This document shows, piece by piece, positions 11,506-23,802 of a DNA stretch of 64,000 nt. A model generated the notes under the pieces. The model was not told the DNA's origin. It saw only the letters and a program-made list of their open reading frames with translations, and searched no databases. The first letter of the stretch is position 1, and the number at the start of each line of letters is the position of its first letter. Source of the stretch: Nephrocerus scutellatus (taxonomy: Eukaryota; Arthropoda; Insecta; Diptera; Pipunculidae); contig OX352764.1 of assembly GCA_947095585.1 (NCBI GenBank), positions 6,991,001 to 7,055,000 of the forward strand, written 5' to 3'. A program made the translations under genes and the position numbers.

Positions 11506-14277
11506 AGGAGTCTTGCCAAAAATATTTTTCTAGTGCCAGCAATAAGTTCTCACTTTATGAAAGTCGATGTTTTGGGTAAGATCGCTACAGCACCTGCATT
11601 TAACATTTATCTCTTTTCCATAAAGTGTTGAACCTAGGTGAACGCGCTTATGGCACCAGGGTTGAGTTAAGTTTTTATTAAACTTAGCTTGAACTCAACG
11701 AAAAGTTGAAATTAAAATTGGCGATTTTTTTTATTTTGCAAGTAGTCGTCTGATTTTGTATTATGTTGTCAAAATTTAAACTCATTTCCAGCCTGGTTAC
11801 ATAGAAACGCATTTTTCATTTGACAAAAATTAATTTCAACCCAACTCAATCCAGATTTATTGAAGCATAGTAATTTCTGAAGGAGAATTCAACAAATTTT
11901 GTGTATTTACAGATTCCAAAAAGACTCATTTTGCATATGTTTTGCAACATATTTGATTAATAATCTACAAAAAAGCAGTCCGGTACCTGCAATCGAACCC
12001 TGTGGAACACAGTGAAATCGGAAGAGGCAAAAATACTTCAAACATTTATCCAGCGGATTATCGACAGATGTATGTACTCTACTAGGTAGTGAGCATAGTC
12101 ACTACTGAGTAGTGCTCTGCTGCTCCGACTCCGAGTGTCAACTTACAAAGGCAACAAACGGTTGCTCAGACACCTTATAGGTTATAAGTTATAACACAGA
12201 GCAAGAGCACAGGCAACAGTGTCAGTGCCAGACAGGCAGTTGGTTTGGCAACAATAGTCAGTTGCCATTTGCTTCTCGGCATTCTGCGCATAGAAGACGA
12301 TCGAGAGAAAGAGAGAAAAAGGAAAAAAGAACTGACAAACAAATAAAACTCAAACGTCTCAAATATTAATGAAAACTGACAGATGACAGCCTTTTTTATG
12401 TGAGTATTTCTGGTCTCCTGTTTTGAGTTCTGCGACACGCGAGAGTTTAGGATGGACACATGATACTCCTGCCGCTGCACGCACGCACGCGTTCACCCAT
12501 ATGCTCTGGATAAGAAGAGTGTAAACAAGTGTCTGTCCGTCCTTCGTTTATATGAAGATATGATTTTTGCTGGCTTCCTTTTTAATGGGCTTTAGTTTTC
12601 CGCTTCAGCCAAATGGAAATGAGCAGATGCTGATGCATTCTGCTTGCCACGCATCGAGAGCAATCGTAATTGTTATGTTTTTGTGTTGCTGTTGTTCTTT
12701 TTTTTTTAGTAGCGCAGTCTAAAGGGGAAATGCAATCTCTTCCGTAGCTGCTGCAGAAGAGGAAATCGCGTCACTCTTCACTTAGCGCTTCTTCAGTTCA
12801 GAATTAAGTGAATGAATGAATTGCTTATTGTGTGTGTGTGAATGTGTCTATGTGTGTGTTTGTGCAATTATTCAATTGTGCCACAAGCGCGGATGTCCAA
12901 ACAATTAGAAATTTAAATGTTGTCCTCATCATCATCATTATCATCAAATTATTCTGAATGGAACGAATGAGAGCAAATTAGTTATCTTACATCGATCGGC
13001 AGCCTAACCAGTGACTAACTTACTTGTCATTCATTCATTCCACAATAACACAGCAGGAACATTTTATTACCTAAATTCAAAATTGAAACAACCTGGAGCA
13101 AAAATGCAATTCTCCATTTTAGATAGAACCCGAACCACAGACGAGAAGTTTTACTTTGAAGCGATGCGTTTTGGTTCCCTTCAGGTTCTTGGAGTAGCAT
13201 TTCGCTGTTCTGTTTTTCATTCCCAATTCTTGAATTTTGAAACTAAAATCACTGAGATTCAATCCACTGCGCAGTGGGACTGCAATAAATGATGTCGATA
13301 TGGAAAATCCACCCTATATTGTTGGTTACTCTTGGCACGACCATCAGTGAATTGTGGAAAAGTCCGAAAGAAAACCGCAAACTAAATGTACAAGGATATG
13401 AATTGCATTGAATCGGTGAAAATAGGAAAAAAAGGGAAACAACCTAGAAAATATACAAATACAATTATACGAGAAAACTGGATATTGGAAGACTCCCCCT
13501 GTTGCGGTTACATTTTTTTGCTATTTTTGGTTTTTGCAAATGTTACTTGCAGCACAATACCATGCCCACCGCTACAATCAGCCAGCATAATTGTTCGTAA
13601 AATTTTGGAATATTTTGTTTTTTGATTTATTTGGACGCTTCAATTGGATTGGATTGGCAACATAAGTTACCATCATAATACGTACGCGTCCATCGGCACA
13701 TCAATACATTAGGCGAGTAGTAACGATGATGATTCATGCGCCGAAAATTGACTTTTCACATGGAGGGTGAGACGAGGTTTTGAACAGAGAACTGATTTGG
13801 GTTGAATACAGACAAAAAGTTCTTCTTAGAATTAGAAGAACGCTCTATCAGCCTATCTTATCATAAATCTGATGATAACAAATCACCATAAATTGTGAGG
13901 GTTTTTTTTTGTTTAAAAAAAAAAATCTTTTCTCGTAATTAGGTCCAACTTCAGCAGCGCCGTTCAAATGGAACCTCTCTGGTAAATCTGGGTATAACTT
14001 AGTACCCTTATTTTTCCCCAAACACGGACTCGTGATTTATTTCCTTAATGATGTTGCTTTCAACTTTTAACTCAATTCAGTCAATGTTCCAATACGGAAT
14101 TTAATTTCATATGGGTGAGAGTGTTGGAACGAGGGCGCAACATTCGCTATTCACTTTCTTTATGGAAGCCCCAACTTAGACAGTTGTTCAACCGAAAACG
14201 AGTTTAAAGCACTGTTTGATTAAATTTCAAGAATTGTAACAAAATTTAACACTGAAATCGTTATTGCGAGCGCTTTA
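11506..14277. other. Intergenic, microsatellites, no supported gene
   Basis: Contains GAGA-rich DNA at 12303-12330, a TG microsatellite at about 12828-12865 and a CATCAT tract near 12926-12948. Open frames at 12175-12480 (minus) and 13011-13625 (plus) show no family motif. The clustered GAGA and TG tracts could be regulatory, but no gene start can be tied to them. Confidence 0.4.
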
Positions 14278-14612
14278 TGCCTGAAACACAAACACGCTTC
14301 AGCTTCGGCTACGCCTGACGTTTACGAGTTCACCCATACGATTTCAATGCTTCCAATCACAATGTCGCTTCGGCTTCAACGTTTCGTTTGGCAATCGTAA
14401 AGAAAAAACGTAATGTTACGTAACGAAGCTACAAACGGAAGCTCTAGTTCAAAAAAGCTGAACATTTGCTTTGCCTGACAGTTCTAAGCAGAGAACTGTG
14501 GCAGAACTCTCATTTGAGAAATGCCATATAGAGAAAAGTCATTCAAAGCTAATTCAAAGCGGCTGCATCGTAACGCAGCGAAGACGAAACTGAAGCGTGT
14601 GTGTTTCAGGCA
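14278..14612 (+). mobile_element. 335-bp inverted-repeat element (family E)
   Basis: The left end reads TGCCTGAAACACAAACACGC and the right end is its near-perfect inverse (GTGTGTGTTTCAGGCA), giving terminal inverted repeats of about 20-25 bp. The element is flanked by TTA at 14275-14277 and TTA at 14613-14615, a 3-bp target duplication. There is no coding capacity, so it is a non-autonomous (MITE-like) DNA transposon. A truncated copy on the opposite strand lies at 43888-44375 and is itself interrupted. A 3-bp TNA duplication is typical of PIF/Harbinger-type transposition; assignment to that superfamily is inference. Confidence 0.8.
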
Positions 14613-14615
14613 TTA

Positions 14616-15370
14616 ATTGATACAATTCTGGGTGGCTTCACCACTCTGGACAAACAACACCCGAAGGAAGGTGTGCTGAGATTAATAACCTTACTCAGCT
14701 TTTTGATGAGCCTATACTAATACCTGATAGTACTCTGCGAACACCCTTGACCCTGATCAGTACATCGTCAATGTATTATCGCCTCTAGGCGACTGTGTAG
14801 TATCTTTCGTCAACAAAATAAGCAGTTAGAGAAAAAACACAAAAAAAAAGTGAAATAAAAGTATGACAATACGAGAAAGCCAATTATAATGGCCTTAAAA
14901 GCTTCTTTAGGAGTATTAACTGGTCGCTATTGTTGGTATTGGATGCTGATGCGATCACATACGTCATCTTTATTGGCATGAGAGACGTTATCCCTATCAA
15001 CAATAAGTCTGTCAAAACAAAGGAAGATGGATGGATGACTCGAGCTGTACAGAGGCTTCTAGGATTTGAGAGGTATGCTTTTGGTATTACAAAGTAAACG
15101 CTATTTAGGAAAACTGAAGATTCAAACGGGCCAAAAATGGTTACGACCAAAAATTGAGGCAAAAATACGACAATGTCCCAAAGGTAGTAAACATTTATGG
15201 CATTCCTGAAGAGAATCATCGTCGTTGACTCATTTATAATGACATTCTAGTTGTCAGCTCTAAGGACAGGGCTTGTTAGTTTGCTACGTATTTTGCTGCT
15301 AGCTCCACGCTTCCCGCTTGTATCACCGTGTATTGCTCACTGTATGGGACAAATTTATATTTTTACTCGT
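14616..15370. other. Intergenic, no supported gene
   Basis: No recognised coding region. The 111-codon minus-strand frame at 14884-15219 has no motif and lies beside the non-LTR relic, of which it may be an unrecognisable part. Confidence 0.35.
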
Positions 15371-15379
15371 GGAGTTGCT

Positions 15380-16520
15380 AGAGTTTCAAACGATCTAAAC
15401 ACTCACAAATCCGCTGGGCCAAATGGTATTACCATTGCGTAAGCTTTTCCATCTTTCCTATTCTTCTGTCCAGCCTAAATAAAAAAAAGGCGAGACATCG
15501 TCTCCCTCTTCGTACCAAGCCATAGTACTTACAGCCATTCTTTCCAAGGTCTGCCTTATTCCCAACAGTTTTTCTCATAGCAGTAGCAGCTCCACGTTGT
15601 TCTGCAATAGAAAACTGAGCTGCTGAATACTGAAAAAACGCTCCAACTTCAGCCTGCCAGTCGGATTTTGGAGATCAGATTAGGCTAATCCCACTACACA
15701 TAGTGTTAGAGAGAAAATACAAGGAAACCAAGTAATGTTTGGGGAAAGAAGGCTGCTTCACTGACGATAGGGCAAGAGGAATAGTGGAATCACCTGCCAA
15801 GCAGATTTCTTAAGCGAGCCTGATGTGTGATAACTTGGTGCGAAAGCTTAAATTTAAAAATAAGTCATAATGAGCACCAAGAAGGAATGCAGATGAAAAG
15901 GTACTACGTGAGTAAGGATATAGCCATCATGAAAGAGAGCCAAGCTGCGCTAAGAGCCCTAGATGCTTTTCACGTCACGTCAACACTGATGGGTGGATGA
16001 ATGCAGGGCGAAGCTAAATAGACTCGCGAAATCAACAAAGTATGTTTGTACAGGGTGCCGGTACACACTGGTATAGAGGGCAATGAAGCTAACAATGGGG
16101 CAGAAACTCCGCTTGCCAGAACCTTTTTCTGACACAGGGTACCTCATAAAACGGTAAGAGATACGCAGAATAAGTAAGGCACCTGCTTCTGGGGAAATAT
16201 AACCACAAGAGGTCTCGCTTGATATTGGGGCTAAGAAGAATTAATGTAATAATCATGACGGGATTTTTAACAGACTGTAGGGAGTAAGGAAGCCTAAGGA
16301 AATTAAAAATAGAAGAGTATGACTTTTTGGAGAAGCATATCATATTTTCAGCGAATGCGGAACAACGATCCTACAGAGAAGAGACCATATGGGAACCCAC
16401 ACAATCTCGGAGTCTGCATTACATTCACTGAACTCACTCCATATCATTTATTTCGTAAGAGCCATTGGTATGGAGAGAGTGATATAGGGACGGGCATGCA
16501 CTGTCAGCACTAGTCAGGGT
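15380..16520 (+). mobile_element. Non-LTR retrotransposon relic, RT start plus RNase H
   Basis: Broken plus-strand frames. HKSAGPNGITIA at about 15400-15441 is the conserved entry motif of non-LTR reverse transcriptases (K..GPDGI). About 16040-16120 carries VHTGIEGNEA..GAETPL, the RNase H box, matching the relic on the minus strand at 2.1-3.2 kb. The catalytic RT core between them is missing or unreadable, so this is an internally deleted dead copy. Stops and frameshifts are frequent. Confidence 0.7.
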
Positions 16521-18905
16521 TTGCAGTGCTATTTGAATATACCCCATTTTTCATCATCATCAAGGGTGCGAACCTCTTTAGGCGTGCGCAAATTAAAATA
16601 AAAAAATCAAAGAAAATAATGTCCATACTTCTGTTACATCTCCACATGAATTCTGACAACCATCGAGAACATACGGCTAGAAAGTTGAAAGTGAATTAAA
16701 TCGAATTACAAGGAAACTGAATTATACTTCAATAGAGTGAACAGAGTGGTTGATTAAGAAACTGAATTACACAAGAAAGATTCCTTCGAGTACTCTGCTT
16801 GTTACTAGAACGACTGCCTACTGCGCTCAGCCTTTTTATTGCTAATTGTGTTGTCAATTTTGTAATTATGGCAACTATTCATTCATCATTGCGATGTTCC
16901 GACGACCTCCTGCAATGCACAGCCATCATCATCATCATTATCATCATTGGTGATTCAAATTGTCAGTAGAGGAAGAACTGGCGAGTAATGAAAAAACGGA
17001 TTTATGCGAAAAATTACTTTGATTACGCAATTACCTAGTTATCTTCTATCGCCGCTAACGCCTACGTGCACAACGCGAATTGTATCAAGCACATAATGAA
17101 AAGGAATACAGCAACAACAAAAAAAGACAAATTAATGAATGGATCGTTAATTTTCACATGGAAACGTGAAGCAGGTTTCGGGTTGCTTCCCTGTGGTGAC
17201 AACAGAGTGCCGTTGCAAATGGTGAGATTTCTTCTTGTAATTCATGAAAATTACAAGAGGTACAAAGATTGACGATTTCTCTCTAATTCTAGGAAGATTA
17301 ACAAGAAAGGAGAGTTCCTTTATTTAAAAGGAAAACAATTTTTTTGACACATTGCGAATTTTCAGAGGGTAAGATATGGACGCCCACGAATGAAACTTCT
17401 AATACATCTCTCTTCCTATTTGAAGTTGTCGACGATTCCCAATGCTATTTCGAAATTACCAAAAATAAACGTGAAATTAAAAACCAAAAGAAAAAAATCC
17501 GAAAATATTCATCAGAACTTACCTTTGTTTTTCCAAGGGAATTGATTTTGGACAACACCAACAACTGAAACTATGAAAAGAACACACTGAGGTAATTTTT
17601 CAACTCCAGGATTACAGGCTGTACACAACAAGAAAAAAATGCAAATGCCAATGATTGCAACGATGGTAATCCGAATTCTTGTGCCGCTTCCGTGCTTAAT
17701 TCTGCTAACTGAAAAAAGTTGCAAAGGTGGATTCCTTTGATGTCGCTCAGACGCGATTGTGCAATTTCGCAATTTCTCAGCGATGATGATTAATTACACC
17801 ACAAATATTAATGTAAAAATATATTACGTATAGGAATATGTATTAAAATATGCACTAGTTCTGAGATAGGCTTCGTTAAACATTTCCTCTTCTACACATC
17901 ATTTATTAGTTGTGTAGAAAACTTTCTGTCGATCTCACTCTTTCTGATAGGCAATCAGATCTTTTCGTTTCGTTTGCACTAACAGACGATTGCGACGGCG
18001 GCGACGACGAGGAATAAGAAAATTACCACTCAATATGAAAAATATATTTTTTGGTTGCTTTTCAATTGGTTTGTTTCGCTTTTAATTAACTAATTAGCTG
18101 ACTTTGGAAATATATTTATTGAATTTAACTGCTTTAGCCTGTAGTTGCTGTAGTGATTTTTCGCTTTAATCGCTCCACGAAGCACGCACACAAACACAAA
18201 CTTTAGATTTATTTTCGTGTCTCTTGAAAGACATTTCTTTTTTCTTCTTTACACAAATATATTTTTTTTCGAAGGCACTTAATTTAGTAAGGAATTTAGT
18301 ATCATTTTGGAATTTTTCGTTTCTTTTGTTTATAAGTTGAAGTACTTCTTCTACTTGTTCCAAGTAAAACGATTATTAAATTTTTCTGCGGCGGATAGTG
18401 AACAGCAATGCGAGCGAACCAGTAAACGAACGACGTGAACTTGCGTGAATGAAAGGCACTGACTCAGAAGGCAACGCTTCTGCTACCTCTGTGCTGTGAT
18501 TTTAATGATGGCAATGGCAGCTGCTATTGTTTTTTCTCTTTCTATTTTGACAACTGATGTCTTACAAGACGAGTTCAACATAGTTTTGGAGTGTGGAATG
18601 TAATTTGGGTTTTAACTGTAGTAAAGGTTTGTTCGCATTGTTTTCTTTGATCAATTGAATTTAAAAAAAAAAACTTTTTTTTCGCATAAAACAGATTTTT
18701 AGGCTGTTTTCGAAACGAAGGGATATGTTTGGATATAGCTCCTACCTCATAAAAAGTAAAATATTTATATTTTCTTTATTATTCTAATATAATATAATGT
18801 GATGTGAAAAATTGAGGTGTGGGCACAACACGACTTTCTTTTATGGACGGAGTCGAACTCATCAGTAAGTGAATATTAAATTTTTTTGACGTGACAACGT
18901 CTCAC
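16521..18905. other. Intergenic; one possible small exon
   Basis: Mostly AT-rich. CAT microsatellite at 16921-16950. A possible minus-strand exon at about 17525-17709 is bounded by a strong acceptor (CTTTTTTCAG|TTAG) and a consensus donor (AAAG|GTAAGT). One frame of it encodes a hydrophobic stretch (RIRITIVAIIGICIFFLL). No partner exon was found, so this is only a candidate. Confidence 0.3.
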
Positions 18906-18911
18906 TACAAG

Positions 18912-19050
18912 AGCTGTATCTTATTTGCCGAGGAATAAGGAATTACAACAACAATTGTACTATCTTATTCCTTCTTTGGAATAAGAAAACCTGCTGTTTT
19001 GCTGGTTTTGACATTCAAATTCCTTATTCCTCGGTAAATAAAATACGGCT
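18912..19050. mobile_element. Short inverted-repeat element, family F, copy 1
   Basis: Ends are mirror images: AGCTGTATCTTATTTGCCGA at the left, then AGGAATAAGGAATT, and AATTCCTTATTCCTCGG plus TAAATAAAATACGGCT at the right. This gives inverted repeats of over 30 bp around a core containing CAACAACAATTG and CCTGCTGTTTTGCTGG. A second copy with the same core is at 25813-25940. No coding capacity; probably a tiny non-autonomous DNA transposon. Confidence 0.75.
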
Positions 19051-19439
19051 GAGGTTTAAGGGGGTACATGTTCAAAAAGTAAAATGTTAAGTGAGACAGT
19101 TACACTATTGCTTTCAACAAAATGAGTTAGGTATTTTTTGTGGTTAATGGCTGATTAAAGCAACAGCAAAAACTAACCAAATTTAGGTAAATATTTTGTT
19201 TCATGTGTTTGCCAACTTATCCATATATAATTTTTAAAAGTCGACTCTGGTGGTGAGAATTATAAATAAAAATTTGGTTAAATATTTTTTAACCAAAAAT
19301 TTTTTGTTTGTTTGTTGTTGTAATTTTTATTTTTTTGTTGAAAGCAATATAGCAAATGTTAAATGTCACACTGGTGTGAGCACTGTTAAGTGAGACACTG
19401 TTAAATGTCACACTTTTAAGTTAGGCACTGTTAAAAGTC

Positions 19440-19815
19440 AGTATTTTTGGAACTAAGCCATTTCTCAAGCGATTCGAACGAAATTCGGTATGTAGGACTA
19501 AGATGCGAATATAAGACTTCTTTCTATGGAAATTCTGGAATATGGTCATTATGGTCTCGAATTTCGGGAACAAAGCTATTTCTCAAGCGATTCGCATGAA
19601 ATTCGGTATGTAGGACTAAGAAGCGACTATAAGACTTCTTTCTATGAAAATTATGGAATATGATCATTATGGTCTGGAATTTCGTGAACAAAGCAATTTC
19701 TCAAGGTATTCGCATGAAATTCGGTATGTAGGAATAACATGAGACTTTAAGGCTTGTTCCTATAGAAATTCTGGGATATGGTTATTAGGATCTGGAATTT
19801 TAAAAACTATACCAT
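19440..19815. repeat. 118-bp tandem repeat, just over 3 copies
   Basis: GAAATTCGGTATGTAGGA recurs with a spacing of exactly 118 bp (AAATTCGGTA at 19481, 19599 and 19717). Each unit also has AAGACTTCTTTCTATG and a GGTCTGGAATTTCG-type end. A partial fourth unit ends near 19815. Related units occur at 40683-40875 and, inverted, at 25200-25250, so the unit is dispersed. Confidence 0.85.
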
Positions 19816-20985
19816 TTTGAGATGTCCGTTCGTATATTCGTTCAACAGACAAAAAGATCTTTATTTTTTTCTTTCCTCCCGGGCGAACGTTGTCACGCTT
19901 TTATTTTATTTTATTTTTAAAATCTGTCCACATCCAATGGAATAATAAATTAACGTTCTAATATATAACCTTCAATAATAAAATTACTTTAGCATAGGTA
20001 TACATAATTTTCATCGATTCGGCATCTCTTTTTAGAATGCTCTTCAATAAAGTTAGTTGCGATCAATTTAAAAAAGTTCCAATAAATTTTTTTTTAATAG
20101 TCATCATCATCATCATCATCATGGTTCTACAACCTGGATCTTGTCCTGGCCTCCCGATTTCCTAATAGTATTTACGTTTAATATTTATTTACATATTCAT
20201 TTTTAATTTTTCATTAGTACTTATGCAGACTTTTTTTCAAACTGTCACTTTTAATAATCAAATAGTTATTGTTGCATGTTTGATGTTCACTTCTAATAAA
20301 ATTAAGGTATCGTTATAACGCGTTGAAAATATTACAACATAGCAATTAATGACTTTTTATTGGAATTTCGAAATTTCGAAAGCACAACATCCCAGCCCAG
20401 ATTTTTAGTTATACCTTGTTTGTTGTACTAGTTGCACAATTAAAAAAATTATGCAATATGTTTTCATGTTTTTTGTCACATGTTTGACTGAATCTCTTAA
20501 AACCAAAGAAACTCGACATAATTACTAATTATATCAATTGGGACATTCGTAAATAGATCCTGAGTAGCTTCAGAGTAACTTTTCATTTTTTTAATGTAGG
20601 TAAAAAGTTACCCATCCCATACAAAAAGTTACCTTCCTTAAATAGATTGGTAACTTTGTAAAATGTAAACAAAAATAAATACAAGCGTGTCCTTAAATAT
20701 TTATAGATATATCTCTCTAATCAATTTTAGCAGATCCAATTCCGTTTAGACTGAGGAGGCAAATAACCTTTGTTGTGTATTTGTATATGCTGTCAACTGT
20801 CAGCTGTCGCATGGCTGGCTTCGAAGATATCAACCAATAAATACAAAACACAAATGAGAAGTTGGATAAGTTTCCTAAAATTAAAAAATAATATTTCTAT
20901 TTAACACCAAGTAAGTCAAATTAATGTACACTTAAGATGTAAAATAATATAAGCTGTCACCTTCTAGTTACACGCCGACAATGCC
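19816..20985. other. Region upstream of asteroid
   Basis: AT-rich DNA with a CAT microsatellite at 20102-20122. This holds the presumptive promoter of asteroid, but no unambiguous TATA box or initiator can be chosen. Nothing else is visible. Confidence 0.4.
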
Positions 20986-23771
20986 ATGGGTGTACGTGGG
21001 CTAACCAGCTATATAGCGCGCCATGCTGATCTCTATTTGAAACCTTACGAGCTGCACGATTGCAATCTCGTCATCGATGGAGACAATTTGGCATGCAATC
21101 TGTACAAAGATGTGACCGGTATATGCTCCGCCTTTGGTGGTGATTATGACGATTTCTATAGAGCTGTCGTGGAATTTTTCCATGTCTTGGCAGAGTGCAA
21201 TGTCCGCGCATACGTCCTAATGGATGGTGGTTACGAGCAGAAGAAACTCAGAACTGTAGCGAAACGTCTCCGCGGCAAGATCGCTGTCATAAAACGAATC
21301 AATCCCATTGGATCGTCGCCAATTTTCCCTCTGATGATGCGTGAAGTGTTTGTCGATGCAGTACGTGACTGTGGTGTTCCATTGATGCGTTGCATCTTCG
21401 AAGCAGACGATGAACTGGCTGCGCTCAGTCGTAAACTGAATTGTCCCGTACTAAGCTATGACTCGGACTTTTACATTCACAATGTAAAGTACATTCCGCT
21501 GGTTACGTTAACAGTAAAGGCTCATACAAAGCGACTTAAAGATGACGGCTTGGCAAAGGAGCGAAAACTTCGAAAATGTGAAGCAAAGCATATGGAAAAA
21601 CGCACCAAATCCAGTCGAATCCTGTCAGAAATTCAAGTGGGTGCCACCGAAAAGAATGGAAAGAAGCCAAAAACCGGAAAGACATACAAATATTTAGACT
21701 GCTGCATGTACAAAATAGATAACCTTATTGCGAGAGGTTCCCTTAGCAAAGAGAAGCTGCCGCTTTTCGCAGCTTTACTGGGAAACGACTATATTGCAAG
21801 AACTTCATTTAAAAATTTCTTTTCTCAAATGCGAAAGTGCAGAATCAGCAGAAAGCTAAAGCAACAACAGCGGCGAATCACATTGATCCTACAGTGGCTA
21901 AAGTACGAAACGAAAGAATCAGCGTTAGAGAAAATTCTCACCCGATTACGATTGGTAAGCAAATGGTTTTAGCCATTTAAAGTTTTTCTGTTTTTCTACC
22001 CTCATGCTGTTTTCAGAATCAAAGAGCAGCTCTTTTGGCACAGGTTCAGACGGCAACTGAGGGATACTCCACTGAGAAATGTCTTTCGTATGACTTTTTC
22101 GTCTCTAACTATGAGGATGCGTTTAAAGAGTTTGTTAATCAATCAGATGAAGATGATGACGAAGAGCAGCAGGAGGAGTATAGCGATGAAGATGTTTCCG
22201 ATGATGGTGAGGAGGAGGAGGAGTATGAAATCGCCTCGGAAGAAGAGGAATGTGTAGATGCTACAGAAGATGAGGAATTAAAAAATGTGACCGAGGAGGA
22301 AGAAAGCGAAAATTCCATAGAGCGATTGGAAGCAGGCGATGAACATGAAATCAAACCGACTGCCAAGCAAATATCTGATGAAAACACTACAGATTCCGAA
22401 GGGGATAAAGGTGAAAATGAAGATGAAGAAGATGACAACGAAGATGGCATTCATCAGTTGCCAAAGTGGTTCCTCGACAAACTTTATCCAGGCAATTTGC
22501 CCCGATTTTTTGTAGACCTCATGCACATGAAAATCTACATAAATAATCCGCAAACTGAGCACTTTCCCTTCAACGATTGCAATGAGCTGGCGCTGCCGAT
22601 TCTCCAATATATATTCACTCTGCTGCAGCATGTCAAAGGCGAGGAGTCGCCTTTACCGACTAAAGAAGACCCAAAAAGTGCAGATGAAGCACCTCCTCCT
22701 ACTCCAGTGGAATTCCGCTATTTAACAAGAGCAACTCGCGTCACCAATGTTCAGTATAAACACATCCCCGCAGGTTCTCCACCTGTAGTGCCATTTAATT
22801 CAGATTCACCCGACCCGCAACTCTTTCGAGTTGTCTTCCACGGTGCAATCTATCAAACTCAGACAGACCATCTCATCACTCAACTCGATCGCTTGCCTGC
22901 TGATATTCGCTTGTACTGCTTGTCCATTGTCTACTGGCTCAACAAATCGCAGCATTGTGATCTTCTTCATTTGCACTCTCTGCTGATTTGCTTGGTTGTC
23001 CTACGAACGATTGACTCAAAAATCGAACCCATACGAGACTTGAAGCGTTTCCAGAAATTCTTTGGCAAAACCATCAAAACCGAACGCGCCATTCGAGACA
23101 AAGACGCTGTTAATGGTGTTGCAGGTCATCGGGAAATTCGTACTGATTTAAAGGACCTGTCACCTCCTGATCGTATGAGATACATTGCCAAATCCGATTG
23201 CATTCTTGTCCAGGATAATCTTCTCAAGCATTTTCACATGCAGGAAATATTCAAGAAGAAGTACGACAGCTTCTCGACAAACATTCTACATGGATTTGCC
23301 GAATTTCAATCTGTTACCTTTAATTTGCTCTCGCTGAACGCAATCCTGGGATCGGAGTTTCAGAGTCCACGCATGGCTCAGTCCTTTTGTGGTGTCTTCC
23401 TCTACAATATCTATGAACTGCTACGTTCGCGAATCGACCTGCGCCACTATGTACAAAATTTCATTTTTCGCGATTCACCGATGATGTTTGATTTCTATGC
23501 TTATTTGGTCGACTGGTGCGATCAATTTGTACCTCCATGGAAACGTCTCGGCGAGCAGACGGCGCTAACTGTCAGCAAAAAAGTCCTCCAAAAGCGAAAA
23601 ACCACAGCCCGCAAAAAGGCAGCGGCTGCAGCCAATGAAGCAGCGCCTTCGGTTGATCCCAATGCTGGTATAGTTGATCAACGCGATTTCGACAAAGATG
23701 TCGATGATGATGATGAAGATGACTTTTACGATCTTAACAATAAATTCTGTGCTTTCATGAGAGTTCAATGA
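20986..23771 (+). CDS. Asteroid, XPG/FEN-like nuclease-family protein, 2 exons
   Basis: Exons 20986-21954 and 22017-23771 join in phase 0 across a 62-bp intron (TTG|GTAAGC...TTTTCAG|AATCAA), giving 907 residues ending in TGA. The start codon opens the conserved XPG N-terminus MGVRGLTSYI. The N domain keeps acidic positions expected of the Rad2/XPG fold: D31 in VIDGDN, D80 in LMDGG, E139 and D141 in FEADDE, D159 and D161 in YDSDF. A GNDYI motif follows near residue 268. After exon 2 begins comes a highly acidic Glu/Asp tract (about 22136-22450), then a family-typical C-terminal region ending in a basic patch and a short acidic tail. In Drosophila, asteroid interacts genetically with Star and EGFR signalling; its biochemical activity is not well defined. 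It is longer than the fly protein as I remember it (about 800 residues). Assignment is confident. Confidence 0.93.
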
Positions 23772-23788
23772 AGTGGTAAGATGGGGAG

Positions 23789-23802
23789 AATAAAATAATA
23801 AA
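23789..23802 (+). terminator. asteroid polyadenylation signals
   Basis: Two overlapping AATAAA hexamers (23789-23794 and 23797-23802) lie 18-31 bp after the asteroid stop codon. This implies an unusually short 3' untranslated region. Confidence 0.7.

Noticed and set aside
12175..12480. Minus-strand ORF with a hydrophobic C-terminus resembling a signal anchor
   Set aside because: Leucine/phenylalanine runs come from T-rich simple sequence; no partner exon or family match.
22136..22450. Minus-strand Ser-rich ORF
   Set aside because: It is the antisense shadow of the Glu/Asp tract of asteroid.
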